DNA of 64,000 nt from Pseudoips prasinana (lineage: Eukaryota > Arthropoda > Insecta > Lepidoptera > Nolidae): assembly GCA_951640165.1 (NCBI GenBank), contig OX621250.1, positions 9,300,001 through 9,364,000 on the forward strand, written 5' to 3'. The notes beneath the pieces were generated by a model. The model was not told the origin of the DNA. It did no database searches and saw only the letters and a list, made by a program, of their open reading frames with translations. Of the stretch, positions 1 through 10,114 are shown in pieces. How positions within the stretch are numbered: the stretch's first letter is position 1; each line of letters begins with the position of its first letter. The position numbers were made by a program, and so were the translations under genes.

Positions 1-470
1 ACCGTGCAATATTCTGGTGCACTCGCTTGGTTACAGAGATTTTTCACTTTAATATTTAATTTCATCCAAATTAAAAACAAATGTGTGTAACAAGTTTATT
101 TCTTCTTAAAAAGATTTGATTGCCTGTGACCTGACGCATAGTTGATACCTAATAACATATTGGTTGAACAGTCCAATCCTGAATAACTTTGTCAGTCAAC
201 ATTTGTCGAAGTATGTCGTGATTCTGAAATCCTGCTCGACCAAACTTTGCACTGATGCTCGTTGCACGACTAATCCTTGCATATCTCTATGTATGTGCAC
301 AGCTTAGCAAAGAGCCAACACAAGTTTGCAGGACAATCTGTTCGTGGCCGATGTAGTTTGACAACTTATAAGCTAGAGTATTGTTGTGGATTTGACTGTA
401 CGTATTCACTAGGAAATGTGTAGTATAATATTTTTTTTAAATGTACTTACTCGCATAAGCAGGGGCTAGG
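1..470. other. unassigned AT-rich DNA
   Basis: No open frame of useful length, tRNA-like block or inverted repeat was recognised here. It ends where a tRNA-like fragment begins near 470. Confidence 0.4.
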
Positions 471-545
471 TTTTAGTGCCCCTGAGTGCTAAGCCAGACA
501 TCGTAGGTTCGATCTCCACCTAGGACAAATAATTTTCAACATCTA
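471..545 (+). repeat. tRNA-like SINE head fragment
   Basis: A B-box-like GGTTCGATCTC lies at 507-517, followed by a GGACAAAT motif that also follows the head in other SINE copies of this window. The rest of the element is not recognisable, so this is a remnant rather than a tRNA gene. Confidence 0.4.
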
Positions 546-664
546 ATACTAGAGAGTTTTTTAAATGCCTGCGCTTGGAATATTCCTGGATCGCAGGTGA
601 CTCATAAGTAAGTCATATTCATAGCTTTCTTTGCATGAACCACACCTGTGCAGGATGTCAGAAA

Positions 665-740
665 CGGCTGTCATCATCATCATATTAGCCTAAAGACGCC
701 TATTGCTGGACAAAGGCCTCCCCCAAAGATGTCCACATCT
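665..740 (-). repeat. RTE-like LINE 3' tail (family B)
   Basis: On the minus strand this reads into the ending shared by many copies here: a TGGAGA block, the CCAGCA-TGG-CGTCTTT block, GGCTAATATGATG and a short TGATGATG tail. Better copies at 35685-36045 and 50925-51201 encode the LINE ORF2 C-terminus just upstream of the same tail. It is a 5'-truncated, non-coding remnant. Confidence 0.65.
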
Positions 741-843
741 TGAAATATTGTAAATTTCTCCGGCCATGGTGGATTGACGTTCTATTGCATTATGAGAGTG
801 AAGGACCTAAGGCTTTAACTGTGTTTGAGAATGGGTGACAGGC

Positions 844-1215
844 AGGTTATCATCATCATATCAGCCGAAAGACGCCACAAAGGACTCCCCAAAGATCTCT
901 AATTTGCCGGTCTTGCACTATATATATATATATGTATATAGTTAAATTTATAATATATTTAATTTTAATTTCTTCTATTTTTGATATTTGTTATTAGATA
1001 TAATGTTCTAGTCTTAATTAATTCTAAGCTGTAACTAGTGCATGCGGTGTTAACCTATTATTAATTGTTGCACCTGATAATTTGCTGTATTTAATGTAAT
1101 TTATTAATGTATCGTGCAAACAATTGTTGGTTGAACTTAAATAAATAAATAAAATAAATAAATCCGCATCCAGCAGTTTCCAGTTACATCGTTCCACCTT
1201 GTAGGGGGCCTTTGT
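844..1215 (-). repeat. RTE-like LINE 3' tail, split by a later insertion
   Basis: The left part (844-914) carries the tail and the CTTTGGGGAGTC and CCGGTCTT blocks; the right part (1164-1215) continues with CCGCATCCAGC and the CGGTCC-like end found together in unbroken copies such as 12648-12790. The 915-1163 block interrupts the family order, so it arrived later. Confidence 0.6.
915..1163 (+). repeat. LINE 3' UTR with (AAATA)n tail, nested
   Basis: It ends in AAATAAATAAATAAAATAAATAAAT, preceded by GTTGGTTGAAC and, further up, TTGTTGCAC. The same order appears in reverse at 17637-18150, so both belong to one family of retroposed 3' ends. A TA-rich run marks the left junction. It is non-coding and 5' truncated. 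Confidence 0.55.
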
Positions 1216-1982
1216 CTTCCTTTGTGTAGGGGGGCATTCGTGGTCACAGGATAACTTTTCGGCCTCAACGGCCGTATGTTCTACAATGATATACTAATGC
1301 ACTATATTAACTCCTGCTTAGTTGGATTGTCTATGGAGAGCACTTATTGCACTAACATTATTAATTAAGAACTAGGTCATTAAACCAGTGTCTGTAAAAA
1401 CGATCAGTAATTTTCTTTTAATACTAAAATACAATTAGCTTTTTCTGTCAGTACTTAAAATATGGTACCAGTTCGCTCTATAAACTACTCTGCTCTGAAT
1501 ACTGCTAAGTGATCGAGACACACATTTAAAACACATTAGTCGCTATCATATATCAATAATATTGTGTCGCGGAAATTGAATCCGTTTAATATATTTGTAA
1601 CAAGAAGTGAAGCAACGTGGTAGTTTGGATGCGGTATTATTATTATTCTGTGATTTGTATTGAATATAAATACATCAATATATTTTTTAACATATAGGGT
1701 GATAACTTAATTAGGTTAAAGACTAAAAATATAACCTCTTTTAAGGTTTATATTATAAAAATAAAATAAAACATTGTGATTTAATGTTTTTTTATAACAA
1801 ACGGTTTTGAAATACTAAGTTTGTTCAGATTATAATATTCTTATAATTATTAATAGATAAAAGAAAACATAAAAATTAAAGTTTACGTAACGTACATTTA
1901 ATAAACTGTTAGGTCCACTATAATCAAACTAAAGGTTCCCCCAAAAATATTACGTGAACAAAAGACGTGAGGGAGCGATACA
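1216..1982. other. unassigned AT-rich DNA
   Basis: No coding frame or known repeat was recognised. The GGCCTCAACGGCC block near 1260 resembles the end of SINE-4 bodies elsewhere (for example 7203-7218), so a short remnant may be present. Confidence 0.35.
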
Positions 1983-2028
1983 CAAGTAAAAAGATACTCA
2001 TGTATATACATGAGTATCTTTTTACTTG
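1983..2028. repeat. 46-bp perfect palindrome
   Basis: Two 23-base arms, CAAGTAAAAAGATACTCATG plus TAT and its exact complement, meet without a spacer. It is the first of three long palindromes in about 250 bp. Confidence 0.95.
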
Positions 2029-2053
2029 CGGAGGTAGTACTAGTTTACTTACT

Positions 2054-2083
2054 AGAGTTTCTAATAATATTATTAGAAACTCT
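2054..2083. repeat. 30-bp perfect palindrome
   Basis: Two 15-base arms beginning AGAGTTTCTAATAAT meet without a spacer, 26 bases after the previous palindrome. The following CGAGTCCGATCCCTGC and GGACAACTATGTGTGTGAA resemble the head-body junction of SINE-3, so the palindromes may sit in an old SINE-3 copy. Confidence 0.95.
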
Positions 2084-2191
2084 TATATTTCGAGTCCGAT
2101 CCCTGCATTGGACAACTATGTGTGTGAATAGTCACTTTACAGACTTATAGTACACATAGGACACTCAGAATAGTAGTACTCAGTATAGTAT

Positions 2192-2235
2192 ACTCAGAAC
2201 TTATAATACACATAGGTGTATTATAAGTTCTGAGT
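2192..2235. repeat. 20-bp inverted repeat with 4-base loop
   Basis: Arms starting ACTCAGAACTTATAATACAC are exact complements around the loop ATAG. A diverged half copy (acttatagtacacatagg, then acactcagaa) precedes it at about 2145-2170, suggesting local duplication and inversion. Confidence 0.95.
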
Positions 2236-2305
2236 CAGCAAAGTCCCCCGTGTTGTTGTTGTTGTCTATATTTTGTAGTTTTTTTTGTAGTTTGTTTATA
2301 TATAA

Positions 2306-2801
2306 CTAGCAGTGCCCGCGGACTTCGTTCCGCGTTATACATATAATAATAATATCTAGGGATAATGTCACACAGATCATCCTAGCCCCAAACTGAGCAA
2401 AGCTTGTACTATGGGTACCAGGCGACGATATACATACTTATATAGATAGATAAATACTTATATACATAGAAAAAATCCATGACTCAGAAACAAATATTCG
2501 TGCTCATCACACAAATATTTACACTAACCGGGATTCGAACCCAGGACCACCAGCTTCGTAGGCAGGAGCACTACCAACTAGGCTACTGTGACCGTCCGAG
2601 ACCGGATATTTTTGTCCCTGCCCGTTTTTCCCGCGTAATACTTGGGGAGAAATAAAAATTATGATGATGAATCATAGCCTATGACACTCCACAATAACGT
2701 AGCTTACTATTGCTGAAATAATTTTGAAAATCGGTTCAGTACATCCAGATTTTACTCCTTACAACGTCACAAACGTTACCTCTTTATAATATTAGTACAG
2801 A
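2306..2801 (-). mobile_element. non-autonomous Helitron-type element, family 2, with a SINE-1 inside
   Basis: Read on the minus strand it starts TCTGTACTAATATTATAAAG after an A and ends GCGGGCACTGCTAG before a T. This fits Helitron rules: 5' TC, a GC-rich stem (CGCGGAACGAAGTCCGCG), 3' CTAG, and insertion between A and T without target duplication. The interior is interrupted by SINE-1 at about 2341-2598. It encodes nothing. Confidence 0.6.
2341..2598 (-). repeat. SINE-1 (tRNA-headed), nested
   Basis: On the minus strand the head has an A-box-like TAGCCTAGTTGGTAGTGC and a B-box-like GGTTCGAATCC. The body has TGATGAGCACGAATATTTG, GTATATCGTCGCCTGG and CAAGCTTTGCTCAG, and ends in a TAT(TAT)n run. 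Copies at 17265-17520 and 22490-22750 have the same order. Confidence 0.75.
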
Positions 2802-3453
2802 TTTATAGCAGTTTTACACTGGAAATGACTCCAATACAACTCTCTGTATTAAAGTTTTTTATTGTTGTCTTATTATTATAATAGGCTAAACTCGCACTAA
2901 AAAGCCGTGCACCCATCTTCGTACATCGATAACGCAACGTCACACGTAACAAGTCCCCACATCTCACAGAATCGAGATTATTAATTCGGATATGAATCCG
3001 ATAGCCGGCGGGATATAAGCATCGATTTATCGAAATGGAGAATCGGTATCGATATATCGAATAACTCGTAACGTGTGAGCGGATTTTTTACACGCCTCGG
3101 GATTTTTTATGATTAAATGCGGAGAGGTATCGTTTTCATTTATGGGTGCATTATTTGGTATACTTTAATCTTGTAATGTGACGTTATTGTTTTGGAGTGT
3201 CGGTACAATTGGTTTATATTACTGAACGGAAATATGAATGCTTTTTTTATTTATATACGTGTAAGGGGAGCTGCCTGATTATATCTATTTATTAAAATAT
3301 TTTCATTTTAAATCGAATGATTATCTAACTATATAACTAATTTGGTGTTGTAAATCTTATTAATATTTTTTTAAATTATATACATACATGTCGATGTGCG
3401 ATACAAGTCTAGAACTTAGTGTAGGAACCAATGTCAATTGTTTAGTGTAATAA
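2802..3453. promoter_or_regulatory. non-repeat stretch with ATCGAT/TATCGATA cluster
   Basis: I recognise no repeat here. Between 2920 and 3062 are several ATCGAT-type sites, including a full TATCGATA at 3047-3054, the sequence bound by DREF/BEAF-type factors at many insect promoters and insulators. No gene is visible beside it, so a regulatory role is speculative and the run may be simple local duplication. Confidence 0.2.
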
Positions 3454-6400
3454 ATGAAAAATGATATATATGTATACATACGTCTTTGGTATTGTATTAG
3501 AATCTGCATTATCAACAAGCCTATAAATGGCGGTGACGTGGTCCGCCACCCGTCACGTCTCGTTTCCCAGAGAGGCGAAAAGTGGTCAACGGAGAGCCGT
3601 TTTGCTACGTTGAATGTTAGAGGAGGAATAGAAGGTAAGATGGATGAAGTATGTCAGCTGATGAGTGAAAAGCGGATCGATGTGTTGTGTGTGAATGAGA
3701 CGAAGCGGAAAGGGTGTGATACTACAAAACACGGACTATACACGGCGTATTGGTCTGGAGTACCGAACACCACCAGAGCTTGCCGAGGTGTGGGTCTCAT
3801 TCTTTCCACAAGTATGTCTGAGTGTGTGACTGAGTTCGAATGCGTGAATGCAAGAGTAATGTGGTTGAGAATGAAAGTTGGTATGACCTGTATCTTCCTA
3901 GTAGGAGTGTACGCTCCTGTAGATATGGGTGCAGTTGTAATACAGCGAGAACAAGAGGAAAGAAAGGCATTCTGGGAGACCCTGAGAGATGTGTTGCGGT
4001 TAAGTCAGTATAATGAAAGAGTAATAATGTTAGGTAATTTTAATGGATGGGTTGGGGTAAAACGTGATGGTTTTGAAAGAGTACTAGGTCAATTCGGTGA
4101 CGAGAGTGAGAATGAGAATGGGTACAGTCTGCTTGAGATATGTTTGGAATGGGGTCTTTGTGTTACAAATACTATGTTTGAACATAAAAGAATCCATACG
4201 TTTACACGAGAGAGGAAAAATGTGAGAAAGAGTATGATTGACTTCGTGATTGTAGATGAAAGACTAAGAACGAATGTTCTAGACACAAGAGTCTATCGTG
4301 GGACCGCAATCCATACAGACCACTTTCTGGTAATGAGCCGAATAAGTGGTCTATTCAAAGGATGGCGCCACCGAATCCCTGAGACTAAAAGTGTACTAGA
4401 GAGAATAAAAGTAGAGGAACTGCAAGAGGAAGAAGTGGCAGATGAGTACAAAAGTAAGTTGGTAGAGAAGTTTGAGGGATCTGAAGACATAAGACAAGTA
4501 GAAGAGCTATGGAAGGTAGTCAAAGAAGGTGTGGTGAGTGTAGCTGGTGAAGTATGTGGTGTAATAAAGAGAAGAAGAGGAAGAAAGATGAAGAATATTT
4601 GGTGGGATAAAAGTGTACAAAAAGTTGTATGTGAAAAGAAGAAAGCGTGGTTAGACTGGCTAGCCACCAGAGCAAACGAACGAATGCATACGGCGACGAA
4701 TGAGGATATAGAAAGGGCCTGGAATGATTATAGGAAAATGAAAGGAATTGTAAAGGATGTGGTGAACGAAAAGAAAAATGAACAAAAGGATAATTTTGAT
4801 AGAAGGTTGTCTAAGGATTTTCAGACGAACATTAAGTTTTTCTGGAAATCCGTTAGATCAGTAAGAGGCATAACTCAAACCTCAGAACTGAAATCCATAC
4901 GAGACCAAGATGGAAATATAGTGAAAGGGGAAGAATGCGTGTTAAAACGTTGGAAGGAGTATTTTGAAAGTTTGTATGAAAGAGGTGTAACAGGGAGTGA
5001 ACGTAGTTCACTAAGTATAGACAAGAAAAAATGTAAAGATGACATTGGTATGGGTGAGATTGTAAAAGCTATTAAGGGTATGAAATCAGGTAAGTCACCA
5101 GGGTATGACAGGATAACTTCCGAGATGCTAAAGGCTGGACATGGCGTCATAGCGAGTCAACTGTGCAGCCTTTTCAGTTTATGCTATACCACCGGCCAAG
5201 TGCCAAGTGATTGGTGCAAGGCTGTCATCGTACCTCTTTACAAAGGGAAAGGCTCACGGCAAGACTGTAAAAACTATAGGGGCATTAGTCTGCTCAGCGT
5301 CGTTGGTAAGTTGTATGCAAAAGTATTGGTTGAAAGAGTTGTGAAAAAAACCGATGCGAAAATATGGGATGCACAGGCGGGTTTTCGGAAAGGAATGGGA
5401 TGCACGGATCAGGTCTTTTCTCTGCGAAGCATAGTAGAGAAGTTTTTGGGCAAAAATCAAAAGGTTTACTGTGCCTTCGTAGACTTAGAAAAGGCCTACG
5501 ATAGAGTGTTGAGGAGTGAACTATGGTCGGTACTGTCCATGTATGGGTTGAACGACAACCTTGTTCAAGCACTGAAATCTCTTTATAGGGATTCCGGAGC
5601 TTGCGTGAGGATTAACGGGTCATACACCGAGTGGTTTAGCAAAAAGGTGTTAGACAGGGATGTGTAGCGACACCATGGTTGTTTAACCTATTCATGGATA
5701 GCTGTTTAAAAGATTTGAAAGAAAGTGAATGCGGTGTAAGGATGAATGAGTTACTCATCAAATGTCTGCTTTACGCTGATGATCAAGTTTTACTTGCATC
5801 ATCGGCGGACGAGTTGCAGGTGATGGTAACAAGTATGCATGAATCTTTTGAAAGGAAAGGGATGAAAATGAATGTAGGTAAGACAAAAGTAATGGTATTT
5901 GAGAGGGATGAATACAGGACAGCGTGTGATATTGTGATTGGAGGAGAGAAAGTCGAACAGGCGAATGAGTTTGTATATTTGGGAACTTTGTTTACGAGAG
6001 ATGGGAAATATGAAAAAGATATTGTTAGAAGAGTAAATGCGGGGAACAGAGTGAATGGGGCACTACACGCCTTTATGAGTAGCCGGCAAGTATCAAAGAA
6101 GGCTCGACTAGCCGTGCACGATGGAGTGTTAGTGCCAACTTGAATGTATGGAAGTGAAAGTTGGGTATGGCAGAAAAAGAATGAAAGTAAAATAAATGCA
6201 GTGGAAATGAGAGCTCTGAGAAGTATGTGTGGTGTGAGTTTGAGAGACAGAATTCGAAATACTGATGTAAGAGAGCGTTGTGGTGTGAAAGAGGATGTAG
6301 TCACAAAGATTGAAAAAGGCATGCTGAGATGGTTTGGCCATTTAGAAAGGACGAATGAAAGAAGATTGACAAAAGAAGTATACCTGGCCTGTGTGAATGG

Positions 6401-6602
6401 GACAACCGGAAGGGGAAGACCACGTCGAACATTCTCTGACCAAATTGGAGATGTTCTCAAGAAAGGGCAGGTCAGAAGTACCCTAAACCGGCGAGCATGT
6501 ATGAAGAATATAATGACAGTAATCGAGGCAAAAGAAGTATGCAAAGATCGTGACAAATGGAAATCCGTTGTCTCTGCCTACCCCTCTGGGAAACAGGCGT
6601 GA
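3454..6602 (+). pseudogene. RTE-type LINE, endonuclease-reverse transcriptase ORF, inactivated
   Basis: This is one non-LTR retrotransposon ORF read in three pieces. Piece 1 (3454-5667) has an AP-like endonuclease (NVRGG at residue 54, NETK with Glu82, GVYAP, IDFVIVDERL, TDHFLVM at 288) and the start of the reverse transcriptase (SGKSPGYD, YRGISLLSVVGK, QAGFRKGMGCTDQ, FVDLEKAYD with Asp677). A net -1 shift in the A run at 5641-5645 moves the frame to piece 2, which begins GVRQGCVATPW at 5646 and contains YADD at 5772-5783. A TGA at 6141-6143 precedes piece 3, a C-terminal domain with RWFGHLER and [10 protein letters not shown], ending at 6602. The endonuclease motif usually LGDFN reads LGNFN (Asn195), probably removing a metal ligand. 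There is no RNase H domain, as expected for the RTE clade. The first 25 or so codons may be flanking DNA. The clade call is from recalled motifs. Confidence 0.85.
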
Positions 6603-6655
6603 GTCTATGTATGTATGTAAGAAATAAAAGGCTTTTTATTTTTATTTTATTTAAG
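6603..6655 (+). repeat. LINE 3' tail
   Basis: Right after the stop lies GAGTCTATGTATGTATGTA, a TATG microsatellite tail repeated at the end of the fragment at 13117-13237, so it belongs to the element. The following AAATAAAAGGCTTTTTATT resembles another 3' end near 43290. Confidence 0.6.
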
Positions 6656-6845
6656 GGGAGCTTACGAAAATTAATGTTATTCCGATCATAACCAGTTGGT
6701 CACAAGTGTCGTGTTAAGCAACTCGGTGCTGGGTAACTGCCATCATGGTTGAATTTCGTCTCCCTGCTTCAGAGAGCACGTTAAGTTGCCGGTCTCGTCT
6801 GTAGTCATCAAACAACAGTGGTTAAGCCATGTCAGACGCCTACTA
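6655..6845 (-). repeat. Rep-E fragment
   Basis: On the minus strand it carries GGCTTAACCACTG and ACCGGCAACTTAACGTGC, the TGACATGGCTTAACGACTG and GACAGCTTAACGTGCCC blocks of better copies at 23545-23900 and 52200-52440. It is diverged and non-coding. Confidence 0.55.
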
Positions 6846-7179
6846 AATGGCTTAAAATTTGACACTATTAAATAGTTTATTTAGTGGGAGACTATTTGGA
6901 CTAGTTGCTATAAGATATTATGGATAATAAATACACATTGGCCCATTTATTATTACAAACATATTTTTATTTATGTGGAGCCAATAAATAATTGGCGTCA
7001 AAAAATTATTATTGCATTATTGGTAGAAGCTCGAAAAAGGTTAATTATTATTTATTTGATTTTATGTCTTCTAACACAAGTAGTGTTATATGTTCTAGGA
7101 ATACTTTACTAGTTTATAAGTTACTAACACTATAAAATACTATATTACCCGTAAAGCCTTATAGTATAATTTGTTTAAT
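6846..7179. other. unassigned AT-rich DNA
   Basis: No coding frame or recognised repeat. It is highly AT rich with TTATTATT runs. Confidence 0.35.
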
Positions 7180-7527
7180 AATAATGTCCTCCTAGCTGAA
7201 TTTCGGCCTCGGCGGCCAGTCTCAGTAGAGATTAGCCATATGCGCAGGACATATTACAGTGCACAAGTGTGTACGCAAACATAGGAGCACTTTCAATTCC
7301 ATCACTCTAATGATCCGATGGGACGCCTAGCGACACGACCGGAAAGAGGTCAGGTACAGGACCGACGGCTTAACGTGTTCTCTGAGGCACGGAGCTATGA
7401 AACCGCCAACTCCCAGACTTCGAGCTAATGCTGAGAAGTGTTTGTGTTGTTTGTGTGACCTGGGGTTTGAACCCAAGACCTCGTTCTCTGCGGGTGAACA
7501 TGCTACCGCTAGACCAACGAGACACAC
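7180..7527 (-). repeat. SINE-4 (tRNA-Pro-like head), near complete
   Basis: On the minus strand the head reads CTCGTTGGTCTAGCGGTAGC, close to the start of an animal tRNA-Pro, with a B box GGTTCAAACCC. The body includes GTTGGCGGTTTCATAG, GAGAACACGTTAAGCCGTCG, CCTGTACCTGACCTCTTTCC and ends near GCCGAGGCCGAAATTC and AGGAGGACATTATTA. The anticodon-arm region is not preserved, so this is not a tRNA gene. Confidence 0.75.
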
Positions 7528-7654
7528 ACTACTTTGTATATAAAGTACAGTATTTAAAGTTTGATTATTATTTTTAATATTTCCCTTCCTTGTTAATTGT
7601 CATACACACGGGCCGTAACCAAGCGTGAAAAGGGGATTACGTTATAGTATAAGC

Positions 7655-7745
7655 TGAAGATACTGAGTAAGTAGTTAGGAATTTTCGCCAACATTGATAC
7701 TGGCCGCGATGACCAAAATTGGACTAGGAGGACATTATTAGTACA
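7655..7745 (+). repeat. SINE-4 3' end fragment
   Basis: The string TACTGGCCGCGATGACCAAAATTGG, followed by ACTAGGAGGACATTATTA, matches the SINE-4 3' end in plus orientation. It touches the CR1/L2-like fragment on its right. Confidence 0.5.
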
Positions 7746-7805
7746 AGAGTTTGGCAGCATTCAAACTTCAAGCTTCGAAATACTTGAAACAAATACTAAC
7801 TGAAC

Positions 7806-8142
7806 CTTAAAACACTAAAAGATCGCAGGGAACGTGGGGATCTAATTGATACGTTCAAGATCTTAAATGGGCATTATGACATAGAAGGCTTCGATAAACT
7901 ATTCGTACGCAGTGATAATTCCCATTTACGAGGACACCATCTTAAATTGTGTAACACTTTATCTCACAACAACCCTCACAAACACTTTTTAAACAACAGA
8001 ATAGTTGAAGCGTGGAATAAACTCCCAGAACGTAATCTCGGCCCAAAATGTGAATCAATTCAAAAATAGACTCGACGAATATCTCCGCTGCAATAGAAAC
8101 TGGTGGAGAAGAGCTGGATACAGGCACTTACCAGTTGAATAA
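7806..8142 (+). pseudogene. CR1/L2-like LINE ORF2 C-terminus, frameshifted
   Basis: Reading from 7808 the frame gives LKTLKDRRERGDLIDTFKIL, LRGHHLKL, HKHFLNNRIVEAWNKLPE and then breaks near 8040; the +1 frame continues NVNQFKNRLDEYL to a TAA at 8140-8142. RRERGDLI-TFKIL, LRGH and N-R-V-WN-LP are typical of the C-terminal end of CR1/L2-clade retrotransposons, after the reverse transcriptase. It lacks the catalytic domains and a start codon, so it is a 5'-truncated dead copy. An (ATA)n run follows at about 8161-8178. Confidence 0.7.
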
Positions 8143-8179
8143 ACTGCTTGCCTGTTCACTAATAATAATAATAATAATT

Positions 8180-8525
8180 TAATTAATTCCTAATATCAAA
8201 GTTCAATATATTTGAATGATTACTGTATATTAACACGATCCCATTTCTAACGTAACCGAATATATTTCAGTACCTGAATATATTATGCAAATATCATCTG
8301 TAATGATAATCGAGTCAAAACATATTAATTTTAAACCCACATCTGCAAACGTAAACTTATGGGACTCCACTCTCTAGTTTGGCCATAGTTGTGAAATGTT
8401 CAGCCATTTACATATAATTTACATATCACACGGACGGACAGGGTTTCCGACTTTTGTTTATAGTAATGGAATAGTATATTCCAAAGAAACTGTTAACTAG
8501 TAGCGAGATAGAATGGTGTCTTACA
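8180..8525. other. unassigned AT-rich DNA
   Basis: No reading frame or repeat that I can name. Confidence 0.35.
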
Positions 8526-8935
8526 TGGATACTAGCTACCTGCGTGGGACATATTATAGTGCACAAGTGTGTGTGCAAACAAAGGGACACTTTCTATTCC
8601 ATCACTCTTATGATCTGATGTGATGACTAGCGACCGTAAGTCAGCTTTGTTGCAGGACCGACGCTCTTACGTGCCCTCCGAGGCACGGAGGCATAACACC
8701 GCCTACTCCCAAACTTCGAGCTGATTATTAGAAAATTTCTGAACAGAAAAAACAAAAGAACAATTTGTGGCCCAGCCTAATTTTTGAACCCAGGTCCTCA
8801 TTATCTGTAGTTGAACATGCTGCCGCTACCAATATATCAACGATTATTTGACCCCACCCAGGATTTGAACCCAGGTCCTCATCTGCAATGGAACACGTCA
8901 CCGCTACCATTAAATAAACGAGACGGGTTTGTACT
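8526..8935 (-). repeat. SINE-4 with two tRNA-like heads
   Basis: The body (8526-8725) matches SINE-4. On its head side there are two successive B-box blocks, TTTGAACCCAGGTCCTCAT at about 8785 and ATTTGAACCCAGGTCCTCAT at about 8863, each followed by a GAACA(T/C)G-C-CCGCTACC block. The head has therefore been duplicated or a second copy inserted next to it. No function is implied. Confidence 0.65.
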
Positions 8936-9079
8936 TATAACAGCGGGGGCATACCACATAACCACATAAGATCAAATTATGGATGTTTGATGTAAGGAAC
9001 ATCCAAAAAAAATGTACTACAAGACTTGGAGCGTATTGGCCAATTCGACTGCTCATAGAGCGAATTTTCTTTATTTTCT

Positions 9080-9255
9080 TATTTTTTTTTAAATAAATTT
9101 TATCGCCCGCTTAAGTAAATTTTATCTCCGTATCACGGAGAACTTGACACAATTGGACTAAGAACTACAATTTATGGGTCACACAAATAGTTTTGTGCGG
9201 AACTCGAACCCGAAATTCGACCAATACCACCTGAAGCACTGTCTTAGCTTATATA
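9080..9255 (-). repeat. SINE-3 copy
   Basis: On the minus strand a head with GGGTTCGAGTTCCGC is followed by TTTGTGTGACCCATAAATTG, a TAGTCC-AATTGTGTCAAG block and GTGATACGGAGATAAAATTTAC. The same order is seen at 19855-20060 and, in plus orientation, at 48115-48305. Confidence 0.6.
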
Positions 9256-9700
9256 CCTTTTTTATCAAGAAGCTGGGGTGGTGACATTTACCATCGGGTC
9301 CTGTTTAAAAAAGTTCGCATTACTTGGGAAAAGTTCAGAAAGTTTAGTAAAAACAAAACAAACCACGATAACTGCTAACCGCCTAGAAGGTATATTTTCG
9401 ATACAATTTACAGTTCAAAACAATATTGTGTCAATACCGAGTATTTGCAAACTCATCCCAGATTATGGTGGCTGTGTGTATGCTGTGGAGGATTATACCT
9501 GATCACGTGATCTGTCGCGATCGTCGCCTACGTGTGTAATACACGGGTTGGCGGAGTGGCCCATGTGATAAGCGATACTGAAGGCATAGTAATACCATTT
9601 ACTGTAGATCGATAGAAATTTATATTCGTAAAAGAACCATCATTTATTCGAAATAATATGCAAAAAAAATGCAAGGTGTACTGCAACTTCGAAGTTTTAA
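9256..9700. other. unassigned DNA
   Basis: A 74-codon open frame starts at 9278 but resembles nothing I know and has no supporting context. I treat it as chance. Confidence 0.3.
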
Positions 9701-9715
9701 GTTATTAGTTTATAA

Positions 9716-9868
9716 AACCAAAGATGCCTGTATGTATACTAGCTTATTAAAAAAATGTGGGGAAATTTAATAAAGAAAAGATTTTCAATCAGTACATTAA
9801 TTTAAAAACTTTTCTTTATTTAATGGCGCCTCACATTTATTTTTGAAATATCATACAGACATCTTTTT
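9716..9868. repeat. imperfect inverted repeat, MITE-like
   Basis: The left arm (AAAGATGCCTGTATG, AAAAAATGTGGGGAAATTTAA, AAAGAAAAGATTTT) is mirrored on the right by AAACTTTTCTTTATTTAA, CTCACATTTATTTTT and CATACAGACATCTTT. Arms of about 65 bases are roughly three-quarters matched. It could fold into a long hairpin; its origin is unknown. Confidence 0.5.
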
Positions 9869-9939
9869 AATGCAAACTTTAAGGCAATACTGCAAGTATT
9901 GAACTACAGTGCATGTGTATATATTTAAAGAGGAAATAG

Positions 9940-9990
9940 TAATATCTTGGGATAACTGACACACTGCCATCTGATCCCAAGGTAGATTGT
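9940..9990 (-). repeat. SINE-2 3' fragment
   Basis: ATCTTGGGATAACTGACACA and GCCATCTGATCCCAAGG match the 3' end of SINE-2 as seen at 58978-59025. Confidence 0.55.
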
Positions 9991-10114
9991 TAGTTTTCAA
10001 TTAACTAACCCCAACCTGTTAAGTAGTTCCTGTTAAGCTTATCTAGACCGCAAGCTCTGTTTAAACTGTATACGTATCATTTTGACGTTTCCATATATCA
10101 TATTCACCATTATT

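Noticed and set aside
4293..4667. minus-strand ORF of 124 codons inside the LINE
   Set aside because: It is a shadow of the A/G-rich LINE coding strand. The same holds for the minus-strand frame at 5783-6556, despite its 257 codons.
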